NCBI RefSeq assembly: GCF_009720385.1
Contig: NZ_WARX01000020.1
Location: forward strand, 124,001 to 188,000
Direction: 5' to 3'
From: Catellatospora vulcania
GTDB lineage: Bacteria; Actinomycetota; Actinomycetes; Mycobacteriales; Micromonosporaceae
Length of the DNA: 64,000 nucleotides
Shown piece after piece: positions 38,918 to 49,718 of the stretch (positions are counted from its first letter, which is position 1; every line of letters starts with the position of its first letter). The translations under genes were made by a program, and so were the position numbers. Under the pieces are notes generated by a model. The model had not been told where the DNA came from, ran no database searches, and worked only from the letters and a program-made list of their open reading frames with translations.

Positions 38918-39610
38918 ATGGCAGGCGTGAGCACCCCCTCGCTGGAGCGCGTTCCGTCCCCGGACCCCACGGCCGTGCCGGCGGCGACCCGCGCGGCCCC
39001 GGCTCGCCGGCTGCCCCGCGGCCACCTCGTTGCGCTGCTGGTCTTCGGCGCGATCGTCGCCGTGTCGTGGTGGCGTCCCCTCTGGCCCGCCGAGCAGGCA
39101 CTGCACCACAGCCTGACCGTGCTGGCGGTGGCCGGGCTGCTGTGGGCGCAGTGGCGGCTGCGGTTGCCGCTGAGCTCCTTCGTGCTGGTGCTGGCCTTCC
39201 TGACGCTGCACACGGTGGCCGCCCGCTGGATCTACTCGTACGTCCCCTACGAGCAGTGGTGGCACGCGCTCACCGGAGCCGCCCCGTCGGGCGGGCGCAA
39301 CCACTTCGACCGGCTGGTCCACTTCGGATACGGGCTGCTGCTGGCCCCGGTGCTGGCGCGGGCGTGGCGCGAGCGGGGCGCGGGTCGCGGGCGGGCCTGG
39401 CTGCAGGCGGTGCAGGTGATCGTGTCCACCGGCGCGCTGTATGAGTTGTTCGAGTGGGGCATCGCGCTGGGCCTGGCCCCGGACGCGGCCGAGGCCTACA
39501 ACGGCCAGCAGGGCGACCCGTGGGACGCCCATAAGGACATGGCGCTGGCCGTGCTCGGCGCGGCCTTCGGCGCGACGGTCGCCGCACTCCGGCCGCCGCC
39601 GAGGACATGA
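38918..39610 (+). CDS. DUF2238 family membrane protein (YjdF-like)
   Basis: The 230-residue protein has about five membrane helices after a 35-residue Pro/Ala-rich cytosolic head. The DUF2238 pattern is clear: TLHTVAARWIYSYVPYE near residues 92-108, FDRLVHFGYGLLLAP near 125 with a His in the helix, ELFEWGIALG near 172 and QGDPWDAHKDMALAVLGA near 193. These conserved His, Glu and Asp residues suggest a metal or proton site; function is unknown. ATG 38918 or GTG 38927 are both possible starts. Confidence 0.8.
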   Translation: MAGVSTPSLERVPSPDPTAVPAATRAAPARRLPRGHLVALLVFGAIVAVSWWRPLWPAEQALHHSLTVLAVAGLLWAQWRLRLPLSSFVLVLAFLTLHTVAARWIYSYVPYEQWWHALTGAAPSGGRNHFDRLVHFGYGLLLAPVLARAWRERGAGRGRAWLQAVQVIVSTGALYELFEWGIALGLAPDAAEAYNGQQGDPWDAHKDMALAVLGAAFGATVAALRPPPRT

Positions 39611-39615
39611 CTCCA

Positions 39616-39665
39616 CGGGTCCACATCATCTGGGATGTATCCACATCCCAGATGATGTGGACCCG
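39616..39665. terminator. Perfect 23-bp hairpin between convergent genes
   Basis: CGGGTCCACATCATCTGGGATGT pairs without mismatch with the sequence 39643-39665 across an ATCC loop. It lies between the DUF2238 stop (39610) and the xylanase stop (39675). Confidence 0.8.
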
Positions 39666-39674
39666 GGGGGACTG

Positions 39675-41753
39675 TCAGCCCAGCGCGCAGGCGTTGCCGT
39701 TGAGGGTGAACGCGGCCGGTGCCGTGTTCGTCCCGCTCCAGCTGCTCAGGAAGCCGAACGAGGCGGTGCCGCCGTTCGCGCCGATCGTGCCGTTCCAGGC
39801 CGCATTGGTGATGGTCACGTTCGCGCCGCTCTGCGCGTACACGCTGCTCCAGGACTGGTTGACCACCTGGCCGTTGGCGAAGGTCCAGCGCAGGGCCCAG
39901 CCGTTGACCGCCGCCGGGCCGGTGTTGGTGACCACCACGTCACCCTGGAAGCCGGAGTTCCACTGGTTGGTGACGGTGTACTTCACCCGGCACGACACCG
40001 GGCTGCCCGAGCCGCTGGGTGACGGCGAGACGCTCGGACTCGGCGAGGCGCTGGGGCTGCGCGACGCGCTCGGACTCGGCGACGCCGACGCGCTCGGCGA
40101 AACGCTCGGCGACGGCGACGGGCTGCGTGAAGGGCTCGGGCTCGGCGAGGCCGGTCCGGTGGCCGTCGGCGAGGCCGCGCCGATCACGGCCCAGTACGCC
40201 GGCTTGGCCTGCAGCTGCACGTCGAACAGCAGCGGGAAGTCCTTGCGGCTCACCGGGTAGCTGTCCAGCCAGGTCTCGTCGTCGGCCAGGCCCCACAACG
40301 TCACCGAGGTGATGTTCGCCTTGTACTTGCGGTACACGTCGAACCAGGCCTTGTACCGCGCGGCCTGGCTGGCCAGCCGGTCCGCGGGCGGCGTGGTGAA
40401 GCTCTCCGAGCTGCTGGTGTAGATGCTGGTGTCCATCTCGGTGATCTGCTGCTCGACGCCCAGCGGGATGAACGTCGCGATCATCGAGTCGGTCTCCGCC
40501 CCGGTCGGCCAGGAGATGTTGCCGTGCTGCTGGTGCCCGACCCCGTCGATCGGCACCCCCTCGGCCTTGAGCGACGCGACCAGGTTGTAGAGCTTGTCGC
40601 GTTTGGCCTGCACGTTGGTGTTGTAGTCGTTGATGAACAGCTTCGCGTTCGGCGCGACCTGCCGGGCCACCCGGAACGCGGTGCGGATGTAGTCCAGCCC
40701 GGTGATCGTGTACCAGGTGCTGCGCCGCAGGCCGTCGGACTGGTTCTCGTCGATGACCTCGTTGACCACGTCCCAGGCCGACACATCGGCGGCGTACCGA
40801 CCGCCGACCGCGCGGATGTGCGCCTCCAGCCGGGCCAGCAGCAGCGTCTTGTTGGCCGGCGTAGCGGTCATCGGCTGCCCGTTGGCGTCGTTGAACACCC
40901 AGGCCGGGGTCTGGTTGTGCCAGACGAACGTGTGCCCGCGCACCTTCATGCCGTTGGCCCGCGCGAACGCCACGATCGCGTCCGCGTCGGTGTAGTTGAA
41001 CACGCCCTCGGTGGGCTCGGTGGCGTCCCACTTCATCGCGTTGCCCGCGGTCACCGAGTTGAAGTGCTTGGCCAGCAGCTGGCCCCGCTCGGCGAGCAGT
41101 TGCGGGCGGCCGACCGCAGCCCCGATCGGGAAGTCGTTCGCGAACACCGTCTTCAGCGACGGGATGTCGGTCTGGATCGGGCTCGGCGGCAGGTACGACA
41201 GGCTGAAGTCGTCGATGTGGAACGACGCGGTGCCGCTGACCGTCTCGACGTACACCGCGAAGAAGTCGGCGTCGTTGGCGAGGGTGTAGCCGCCGGTCAG
41301 CTGGGTCCAGCCGCCGTCGGTCACCGTGGTGCTGTTGACGACCTGCTCGTAGCTGGCGGTGCCCTGCCAGCGGCGTTCGACGCTCATCCGCAGCTGCACG
41401 CTGCCCGCGCCCGCGGCGGCGCGCGCCCAGACCGAGTACGTGTAGCGGGTGCCGCGGGTGACCGTGGTCAGCAGGTCGCGGCTGGGGCCGTTCCAGGATG
41501 CGGTACGGCCCGAGGTGAGCAGGCTGCGGGTGCCCGCGTGCGCGACGGCGGTGCTGTTCTCGACGAGCTCGACGGTGCCGCGCCGGGCCCAGCCCTGACC
41601 GGTGCCGTCCTCGAAGCTGCTGGTCAGGACGGTCACGGGATCGGCGGCGCGGACGGGGGTTGAGGTGGCGGCGACCACGACCGCGAGCGCGGACAGGGTC
41701 AGCATGAGCAGGCCGAGCGTGGCTCGCCCGGCTCTGGAGGAGAGTGTGGGCAC
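39675..41753 (-). CDS. Secreted GH10 endo-1,4-beta-xylanase with two binding modules
   Basis: The 692-residue enzyme has a signal peptide (LGLLMLTLSALAVVVAATST), an N-terminal CBM4/9-like module (about 40-195), a GH10 catalytic domain (about 205-535), a Ser/Pro repeat linker and a C-terminal CBM2. Catalytic residues are Glu in WDVVNEVIDE (acid/base) and Glu in ITEMDTSIY (nucleophile). The CBM2 has paired Cys and several Trp. It degrades xylan outside the cell. GTG 41753 follows AGGA at eight bases; a TTGACG/TAGCAT promoter lies upstream. No sugar transporter is adjacent. Confidence 0.95.
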   Translation of the reverse strand: MPTLSSRAGRATLGLLMLTLSALAVVVAATSTPVRAADPVTVLTSSFEDGTGQGWARRGTVELVENSTAVAHAGTRSLLTSGRTASWNGPSRDLLTTVTRGTRYTYSVWARAAAGAGSVQLRMSVERRWQGTASYEQVVNSTTVTDGGWTQLTGGYTLANDADFFAVYVETVSGTASFHIDDFSLSYLPPSPIQTDIPSLKTVFANDFPIGAAVGRPQLLAERGQLLAKHFNSVTAGNAMKWDATEPTEGVFNYTDADAIVAFARANGMKVRGHTFVWHNQTPAWVFNDANGQPMTATPANKTLLLARLEAHIRAVGGRYAADVSAWDVVNEVIDENQSDGLRRSTWYTITGLDYIRTAFRVARQVAPNAKLFINDYNTNVQAKRDKLYNLVASLKAEGVPIDGVGHQQHGNISWPTGAETDSMIATFIPLGVEQQITEMDTSIYTSSSESFTTPPADRLASQAARYKAWFDVYRKYKANITSVTLWGLADDETWLDSYPVSRKDFPLLFDVQLQAKPAYWAVIGAASPTATGPASPSPSPSRSPSPSPSVSPSASASPSPSASRSPSASPSPSVSPSPSGSGSPVSCRVKYTVTNQWNSGFQGDVVVTNTGPAAVNGWALRWTFANGQVVNQSWSSVYAQSGANVTITNAAWNGTIGANGGTASFGFLSSWSGTNTAPAAFTLNGNACALG

Positions 41754-41868
41754 TGTGGGGATCCTGTTCCGGGAGGATTCATGCGCGCGGACGCACGCCA
41801 CTGCCCTTGGCGGTCGGACCGACCACGCCGAGAAGACGACCGCCGAAGCCCGGAGGCGATCGACGCCG

Positions 41869-41897
41869 ATGCTATGAGTTGCACCGACCCCCGTCAA
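41869..41897 (-). promoter_or_regulatory. Sigma-70-type promoter of the xylanase gene
   Basis: TTGACG (41892-41897) and TAGCAT (41869-41874) are separated by 17 bases on the minus strand, close to consensus. The expected start near 41862 leaves a leader of about 109 bases. Confidence 0.7.
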
Positions 41898-41939
41898 TCG
41901 AGAGGTTTGCCCGCCCGGCCGTGGGGGTAGAGCCGCGAC

Positions 41940-42584
41940 ATGAGCGCTGAGCTGCCACCACTACCGCCCCTGTCCCCCGAAGCCGAGGCCCAGTACACCC
42001 CCGCCGGGCAGAGCATCGTCGACATGCTGGCCGACGAGCACCGGCAGATCACCCGCCTGTCGGCCGAGCTGGCCACCGAGGCCGCGACCGCCTCCCCGGC
42101 CCGGCGGCGCCAGGTCGCCGAGGTGGTGACCGCAGTCGTCAGCCGGCATCTCGCGGCCGAGGAGCAGTACCTGCTGCCGACCGTGAAGAACCTGTTCCCC
42201 GACGGCGACGACCTGGTCAACCGGGAGCTCGCCGAGGACGGCGCGATCCGCCAGGTGCTGCAGACGCTGTCGGTCATGCCGACCGAGGACGAGGGCTTCC
42301 AGAACCTCGCCCTGGAGGTCGACGCCCACCTGCGCCGACACAAGCACACCGCGGACCGCCGCATCCACGGCCGGCTCAAGGAACTCGCCAACGACGACGA
42401 GCTGATCCGCCTGGGCAACCGGGCCGCGATCGCCGAGGAGTCCGCGGGCACCCGCCCGCACCCCAAGTCGCCGAGCACCCCGCCCTGGAACAAGGTCGTC
42501 GACCCGATGCTCGGCGTCGCCGACAAACTCCGCGACGCCGTCACCGGCCGCCCCACCTACCCCAGCGACCTCGACCCCAAGTGA
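41940..42584 (+). CDS. Hemerythrin-like (HHE) domain protein
   Basis: The 214-residue protein has a four-helix HHE cation-binding domain with spaced metal ligands: DEHRQI near residue 33, VVSRHLAAEEQYLLP near 67-81 with His and Glu, and VDAHLRRHKH near 123. A C-terminal tail of about 45 residues (TPPWNKVVDPMLGVADKLRD) is extra. HHE proteins bind a di-iron site and sense or store oxygen or handle redox stress. The start lies 43 bases downstream of the xylanase promoter, divergent from it. Confidence 0.85.
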   Translation: MSAELPPLPPLSPEAEAQYTPAGQSIVDMLADEHRQITRLSAELATEAATASPARRRQVAEVVTAVVSRHLAAEEQYLLPTVKNLFPDGDDLVNRELAEDGAIRQVLQTLSVMPTEDEGFQNLALEVDAHLRRHKHTADRRIHGRLKELANDDELIRLGNRAAIAEESAGTRPHPKSPSTPPWNKVVDPMLGVADKLRDAVTGRPTYPSDLDPK

Positions 42585-42602
42585 CCCCCGCGCCACCTTC
42601 TG

Positions 42603-42667
42603 CCGCAACTTTTAAAGACCTGCGCCTTCCGGACTGACCGGAGAGCGCAGGTCTTTAAAAGTTGCGG
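42603..42667. terminator. 65-bp AT-containing palindrome between convergent genes
   Basis: CCGCAACTTTTAAAGACCTG at the left and the complementary CAGGTCTTTAAAAGTTGCGG at the right form a 23-bp perfect stem when the next three bases are included, with an inner TCCG/CGGA hairpin. It is between the hemerythrin-like stop (42584) and the uvrB stop (42687), so it may end both transcripts. Confidence 0.7.
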
Positions 42668-42686
42668 CGGGTGGTGACGGGCCGGG

Positions 42687-44843
<2,157 letters not shown>

Positions 44844-44850
44844 GTGACCC

Positions 44851-44856
44851 AACCTA
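44851..44856 (-). promoter_or_regulatory. Leaderless -10 hexamer of uvrB
   Basis: TAGGTT is followed by GGGTCAC and the uvrB ATG on the minus strand. No SOS box was recognised nearby. Confidence 0.6.
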
Positions 44857-45232
44857 CGCCGGGCGTGTGACACTCCCGCGGGCCGCTGTGCAGGTGGGCG
44901 AGGCTGGTGTGACGGTAGGTGAGTGACCGGCTCCAATATTGCGATTGTGTGTCATCAATCACCGCGATACCGTCATGTGGTAGGCCGTTCGCGGCGGCCG
45001 TCCCAGAGCGACCGGACCTCCACACCGGCCGGTCATCACCTCTGGCGCACCGGTAGCAGCCTCGATCCGCCCCACCGCAGGATCGATGAGCGCACCGCTG
45101 CGGTCGCGCACACTGTGTGCGCCGACCGGCCGCCGCGGGCGGTCTTGACGTATCCGGACCCGCCCGCTCCCCGACGGCGAACCTGACCGGTTTGGCACGT
45201 CACCTCACCCGCCTCAGCCCGTTGCATCTCCC
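44857..45232. other. Intergenic region without a supported gene
   Basis: This stretch lies between the uvrB and lipoprotein starts, which are divergent. It includes a short AT-richer patch at 44930-44960. Open frames here are short, Arg/Pro-rich and lack ribosome-binding sites. I expect only promoters. Confidence 0.45.
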
Positions 45233-46957
45233 GTGGGAACCTCGACCAACGGACGACGCCGGATCCTCCATCTACTGGCCGCGGGCGGGCTCCTGCTGGG
45301 CCTCACCGCGACCCTGACCGGTGGCCTGGCCTCCTGCTCGGCGGACAAGCCCGCCGCGGAGGGCAGCCGGGCGCTGAACCAGGGCGAGCTCGAACGCCTG
45401 GCGGGCATGCGGGCGCGCAACTTCGCCGACGGCCGGGTCGGCCTGCGCGGAACCATCGGGCCGGCCGCACGCCAGACCAAGGTCGACGGCTGGGTCGACT
45501 GGAAACGCCAGCTGGTCTACCTGTCCGTGTCCGGAGCCGGCGGCGCCAACACGGTGCTGATCCAGGCCACGCCGGGGGTGGTGGCGATCCGCCCCGGCGC
45601 GCTGCCCGCGCCCGCGGCGTCGGGCCCTGCTCCCGAGTCGGCCCGCGAGTCCGCCTCTCCGGCTGCTTCGCCCGCCGCGGACGCGGCACCGGCCGGAAAG
45701 CCGCCGCTGACCCCGCCGCAGGACGGCTGGCGGGTGCGCCCGCTGCAGCTCAGCTCCGACGAGGAACGGCCGGTCGACAACCTGGTCGCGTTCCTGTTCC
45801 TGCTCGCCAAGCAGGAGGCCGACCCGGCCGGGCCGCTCGGCGAACTGCGCAACGAGTGGGTCCGCCGCGACACGTTCGAGGGTGCGCCCGTGGACGTACT
45901 GCTCGGCCCGGCGCTGCTCCCGCAGGCCGCACCCAGCGCCCCGCCGTCGGCCGGCACGGCGCCGTCCACCTCCGCGGCGCCGTCCGGTTCCGCGGCCGCC
46001 TCGGCCGGTGTGTCCGCCTCCGCGGCGACCGCCCCGCGGACGGAGGCGACCACCGTGCCGTCCCCCGGCGCGGGCTCCCCCGCGGTCGGCGGCACCGACG
46101 AGCCCGCCAAGGCGAGCGCCAGCCCTTCGCCCGCCCCCGACCCGAAGTCGCTGGAGGCCCACGGCGGCGCGGTCGGCTACTGGCTGGACGCCAAGGGCGC
46201 GCTGGTACGCATGGAGACGGTGCTCGGCGACGGCCTGCCGTCCGTGCTCGATCTGCAGCGTGGCCAGCAGCAGGAGTTCGTGCGCACGGTCGCGCTCGGC
46301 GGGCAGGACAACAAGCCGACCGAGATCACCAAGGCTGAGGCGAAGGTGCTGTCCCAGCTGCGCCAGCGCAACCTGAAGGCGCGCGGCGGCGCGGTCACCG
46401 TGACCATGCCGGTCAACCCGAGCGCGCTGCGCACCGGCAAGGGCTGGCTGGACTGGCAGCGGCGCCTGGCGTACCTGGCCGTGCGCGACGTCGACGACGA
46501 GAGCTACGACGTGCTGCTGCACGCCGACCGCACCGGCATCGCCATCCGCAAGCCGGGCAAGCGTGTCCCCGAGCAGCCGCCGCTGCCCGCGCCGACCGGC
46601 AAGTGGGAGCGGGCCGAGTGGGTCGCGCTGGGCAGCTCCGGCGAGATCACGGACCTGGACTACCTGATCTACGAGGCGCTGTCGCTGGCCGCCAACGTCC
46701 CGGACGACGCCGACCACATCGCCAAGCACGGCCGGCGGCTGCGCGTCGACCTGCTGGACAAGGTGCCGGTGGGTGTGTTCGAGCTGCCCAGCGCGGTCGA
46801 GGCCAACGTGCCCGCGGGGCAGGCCCGGATGCGCTACTGGGTCGACAACGCCGGGGTGCTCAAGCGGCTCGAACTGCGTACCGCCACGGGTGGTTTCGCC
46901 CAGCTCGACCTGGATCTGGACGAGAAGCCGCCGACCCTGCCGATGAAGGTCAAGTAG
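45233..46957 (+). CDS. Lipoprotein with internally duplicated domain
   Basis: The 574-residue protein starts with a lipoprotein signal (HLLAAGGLLLGLTATLTGGL then ASC, lipid-anchored Cys at 35). Two homologous halves follow: one with WVDWKRQLVYLSV and VVAIRPG (about 75-120), the second with WLDWQRRLAYLAV and GIAIRKPG (about 402-445). Each half ends in a segment with YWLDAKGALVRMETVLGD or YWVDNAGVLKRLELRTA. A long Pro/Ala/Ser linker (about 230-305) separates them. The pattern resembles actinomycete surface lipoproteins such as LprG/LppX types in overall layout, but I see no specific match. Function unknown. Confidence 0.8.
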   Translation: MGTSTNGRRRILHLLAAGGLLLGLTATLTGGLASCSADKPAAEGSRALNQGELERLAGMRARNFADGRVGLRGTIGPAARQTKVDGWVDWKRQLVYLSVSGAGGANTVLIQATPGVVAIRPGALPAPAASGPAPESARESASPAASPAADAAPAGKPPLTPPQDGWRVRPLQLSSDEERPVDNLVAFLFLLAKQEADPAGPLGELRNEWVRRDTFEGAPVDVLLGPALLPQAAPSAPPSAGTAPSTSAAPSGSAAASAGVSASAATAPRTEATTVPSPGAGSPAVGGTDEPAKASASPSPAPDPKSLEAHGGAVGYWLDAKGALVRMETVLGDGLPSVLDLQRGQQQEFVRTVALGGQDNKPTEITKAEAKVLSQLRQRNLKARGGAVTVTMPVNPSALRTGKGWLDWQRRLAYLAVRDVDDESYDVLLHADRTGIAIRKPGKRVPEQPPLPAPTGKWERAEWVALGSSGEITDLDYLIYEALSLAANVPDDADHIAKHGRRLRVDLLDKVPVGVFELPSAVEANVPAGQARMRYWVDNAGVLKRLELRTATGGFAQLDLDLDEKPPTLPMKVK

Positions 46958-46975
46958 CCGGTCTCCGGCTCGTTC

Positions 46976-47010
46976 GAGGCCCGTGCCGCTGCCCGCGGCG
47001 CGGGCCTCTT
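46976..47010 (+). terminator. Terminator hairpin after the lipoprotein gene
   Basis: GAGGCCCG and CGGGCCTC pair around a 17-base GC-rich loop, followed by TT, 19 bases past the stop. It also lies downstream of coaE, which ends at 47047 on the other strand. Confidence 0.55.
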
Positions 47011-47046
47011 CCGGTGCGGGCCGCGAGGACCGGGCCCGGCCCCGGG

Positions 47047-47637
47047 TCAGGGGCGCAACCGGGTCTGCCAGATCTCGTCCACGGCGGCGCGCAGGTCCGC
47101 CAGGGAGCCCTCGTTCACGATCGCCACGTCGGCCGCGGCCCGGCGCTGGGAGTCGGTGGCCTGCGCGCCGATCCGGGCACGCGCCTCGGCCTCGGTCATG
47201 CCACGGTCGCGCACCAGCCGGGCCAGCCGGGTCGCCTCGTCCGCGAACACGACGACCACCAGCTCGTACTGCTCCGCCAGGCCTGCCTCGATCAGCAGCG
47301 GCACGTCGTTGACGACCACCGCGTCCGGCGGGGCTGCCGCGGCCAGCTCCACGGTGCGAGCGCGTACCCGTGGGTGGATGATCGCCTCCAGGTCGCGGCG
47401 GGCCTGCTCGTCGCCGAAGACGACCTTGCCGAGCGCGGGGCGGTCGAGCGCGCCGTCGGCCCCGAGCACCTGCGGACCGAAGCGGGCGACCACCTCGGCC
47501 AGGCCGTCCGTGCCGGGCGCGACGACCTCGCGGGCCAGCCGGTCGGAGTCGATCACCACCGCGCCCAGCTCGGCCAGCCGCGCCGCCACCGCACTCTTAC
47601 CGGATCCGATCCCGCCGGTCAGCCCCACCCATCGCAC
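47047..47637 (-). CDS. coaE: Dephospho-CoA kinase
   Basis: The 196-residue kinase catalyses the last step of coenzyme A synthesis. The P-loop GLTGGIGSGKSAVA is at residues 5-18, the substrate region IDSDRLAREVV near 29-39, and the C-terminal half has VVVNDVPLLIEAGL and VVVVFADEATRLARL, all CoaE hallmarks. GTG 47637 is chosen; upstream codons are in frame but encode non-homologous residues. The gene lies downstream of rpsA as in many actinomycetes. Confidence 0.95.
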   Translation of the reverse strand: MRWVGLTGGIGSGKSAVAARLAELGAVVIDSDRLAREVVAPGTDGLAEVVARFGPQVLGADGALDRPALGKVVFGDEQARRDLEAIIHPRVRARTVELAAAAPPDAVVVNDVPLLIEAGLAEQYELVVVVFADEATRLARLVRDRGMTEAEARARIGAQATDSQRRAAADVAIVNEGSLADLRAAVDEIWQTRLRP

Positions 47638-47741
47638 CGCCCCATGCTCGCACCCACCCGCGCCGCCCGCGCGGCCGCCCACCCGTCCCTCGCCCGCACC
47701 CACCGCGCCACGCGGGCGGTCCGGACGCGCGGGCGGCCCAT

Positions 47742-47816
47742 GATCGCTCGACTTGCCAGGCAGGTGGACGAGTGGACGCTCAAGATACGCACAGATGCCA
47801 GGCACGTCGGGCGATC
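47742..47816. repeat. GATC-bounded 75-bp palindrome, copy 2
   Basis: Left arm GATCGCTCGACTTGCCAGGC, right arm TGCCAGGCACGTCGGGCGATC reading into GATC. It has the same length as the copy at 17856, and both share CTCAAGA then ACGCAC in the middle. It lies downstream of rpsA. Confidence 0.8.
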
Positions 47817-47870
47817 TTGGCGGGTGCCGGCCGCGCGTCGGCGGCGTCCGGCATCGGGGGTACACGAATG

Positions 47871-47908
47871 AGGGCGGCCCCCGACTCCGTGGAGTCGGGG
47901 GCCGCCCT
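47871..47908 (-). terminator. Terminator hairpin of rpsA
   Basis: AGGGCGGCCCCCGACTCC and its exact complement form an 18-bp stem with almost no loop, 27 bases past the rpsA stop. Confidence 0.8.
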
Positions 47909-47935
47909 TCGCTTCACTCAGGCGCGAGGCGAACC

Positions 47936-49417
47936 TCAGGCCTTGCCGCCCGCCAGCTTCTCGCGAAGCGCGGCCAGGGCCTCGTCGGTGGCGAGGGTGC
48001 CGCTGGGCTCCTCCGCCGCCTTGGCCGGGGCCGGGGTCGACGTCGACACGTTGCCGGACGGCACCTCGGACGCGGCGGCGGCGTCGGCCGCCCGCGAGGT
48101 GACGACCTGCTTGGTGTGCGCCTCCCAGCGCGCGCGGGCGTCGGCGTACTGCGCCTCCCACACCTCGCGCTGCTTCTCGTAGCCCTCGAGCCACTCACCC
48201 GTCTCCGGGTCGAAGCCCTCGGGGTAGATGTAGTTGCCCTCGTTGTCGTACGTCGCGGCCATGCCGTAGAGGGTCGGGTCGAAGTGCTCCTCGCCCTCGA
48301 CGAAGCCCTCGTTGGCCTGCTTGAGCGACAGCGAGATGCGGCGACGCTCGAGGTCGATGTCGATGACCTTGACCATCACGTCGGAGCCGACCTGAACGAC
48401 CTGCTCCGGGATCTCCACGTGGCGCTCGGCCAGCTCGGAGATGTGCACCAGGCCCTCGATGCCGTCCTCGACCCGGACGAACGCACCGAACGGCACCAGC
48501 TTGGTGACCTTACCCGGCACGATCTGCGTGATCGCGTGGGTACGGGCGAACTGACGCCACGGGTCCTCCTGGGTCGCCTTGAGCGACAGGGAGACGCGCT
48601 CGCGGTCCAGGTCCACGTCGAGAACCTCGACCTCGACCTCGGTGCCGACCTCGACGACCTCGGACGGGTGGTCGATGTGCTTCCAGGACAGCTCGGAAAC
48701 GTGCACCAGGCCGTCCACGCCGCCCAGGTCCACGAAGGCGCCGAAGTTGACGATCGAGGACACGACGCCCTTGCGGACCTGGCCCTTCTGGAGCTTGTTC
48801 AGGAACTCGGTGCGCACCTCGGACTGGGTCTGCTCGAGGTAGGCCCGGCGGGACAGGACCACGTTGTTGCGGTTCTTGTCCAGCTCGATGATCTTCGCCT
48901 CGAGCTCGCGGCCGACGTACGGCTGCAGGTCGCGGACGCGGCGCATCTCGACGAGCGAGGCCGGCAGGAAGCCCCGCAGGCCGATGTCGAGGATGAGGCC
49001 ACCCTTGACCACCTCGATGACGGAGCCACGCACGACGCCGTCGTCTTCCTTGATCTTCTCGATGGTGCCCCACGCACGCTCGTACTGCGCGCGCTTCTTG
49101 GAGAGGATCAGACGCCCCTCCTTGTCCTCCTTCTGGAGAACCAGGGCCTCGATGTGATCACCGACGGTGACGACGTCAGCAGGGTCCACATCGTGCTTGA
49201 TCGACAACTCGCGCGAGGGGATGACGCCCTCGGTCTTGTAGCCGATGTCGAGCAGGACCTCGTCCCGGTCGACCTTGACGACGGTGCCTTCGACAATGTC
49301 GCCGTCGTTGAAGTACTTGATGGTCTCGTCAATCGCGGCGAGGAATGCCTCCTCAGAGCCGAGATCGTCGATGGTGACCCTGTTGGCGCTCGAGGTGGCC
49401 TCGATGCTGCTCGTCAT
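47936..49417 (-). CDS. rpsA: 30S ribosomal protein S1
   Basis: The 493-residue protein has four S1 RNA-binding domains, roughly 35-110 (GDIVEGTVVKVDRDEVLLDI), 120-190 (VVRGSVIEVVKGGLILDI), 208-280 (GQVRKGVVSSIVNFGAFVDL) and 293-365 (GKVTKLVPFGAFVRV). A C-terminal acidic and Ala-rich extension follows, as in actinomycetes. S1 brings mRNA to the 30S subunit. ATG 49417 begins the homologous region. In a window with many apparently leaderless genes, S1 may matter less for those mRNAs; that is inference. Confidence 0.97.
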   Translation of the reverse strand: MTSSIEATSSANRVTIDDLGSEEAFLAAIDETIKYFNDGDIVEGTVVKVDRDEVLLDIGYKTEGVIPSRELSIKHDVDPADVVTVGDHIEALVLQKEDKEGRLILSKKRAQYERAWGTIEKIKEDDGVVRGSVIEVVKGGLILDIGLRGFLPASLVEMRRVRDLQPYVGRELEAKIIELDKNRNNVVLSRRAYLEQTQSEVRTEFLNKLQKGQVRKGVVSSIVNFGAFVDLGGVDGLVHVSELSWKHIDHPSEVVEVGTEVEVEVLDVDLDRERVSLSLKATQEDPWRQFARTHAITQIVPGKVTKLVPFGAFVRVEDGIEGLVHISELAERHVEIPEQVVQVGSDVMVKVIDIDLERRRISLSLKQANEGFVEGEEHFDPTLYGMAATYDNEGNYIYPEGFDPETGEWLEGYEKQREVWEAQYADARARWEAHTKQVVTSRAADAAAASEVPSGNVSTSTPAPAKAAEEPSGTLATDEALAALREKLAGGKA

Positions 49418-49562
49418 GTGGACTGTTGCTCCGTCGGATGGATGTTCAGTGTGACCCAGTGGGTGTTCCACTGCCGCTCCCGCTCGCCTACGCTCCGGTG
49501 AGTTCCGGCGCGCTACGGGTCTGCTCCATGCCGAGAACCGCGGACGTGCGAGTGCATCGAAC

Positions 49563-49593
49563 AGCTTACCGTGCCCATTACCACACGACGCAA
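49563..49593 (-). promoter_or_regulatory. Candidate promoter of rpsA
   Basis: TTGCGT (49588-49593) and TAAGCT (49563-49568) are 19 bases apart on the minus strand, about 145 bases upstream of the rpsA start. No gene lies in 49418-49718 apart from this and the next promoter. Confidence 0.4.
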
Positions 49594-49706
49594 CCCCACC
49601 CCTCCCGTGACGCTCCCCTCTTCCTGATTCGGGGGACTGCACGGGGATTGCGGGGGAATTGTTCCGTGCGTCACACCCGGTGCGTCGCACCCAAAAGGCG
49701 GGCTCG

Positions 49707-49712
49707 TACGCT
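49707..49712 (+). promoter_or_regulatory. Leaderless -10 hexamer of the methyltransferase gene
   Basis: TACGCT lies six bases before the GTG at 49719; no ribosome-binding site is visible. Confidence 0.5.
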
Positions 49713-49718
49713 GTCCGG

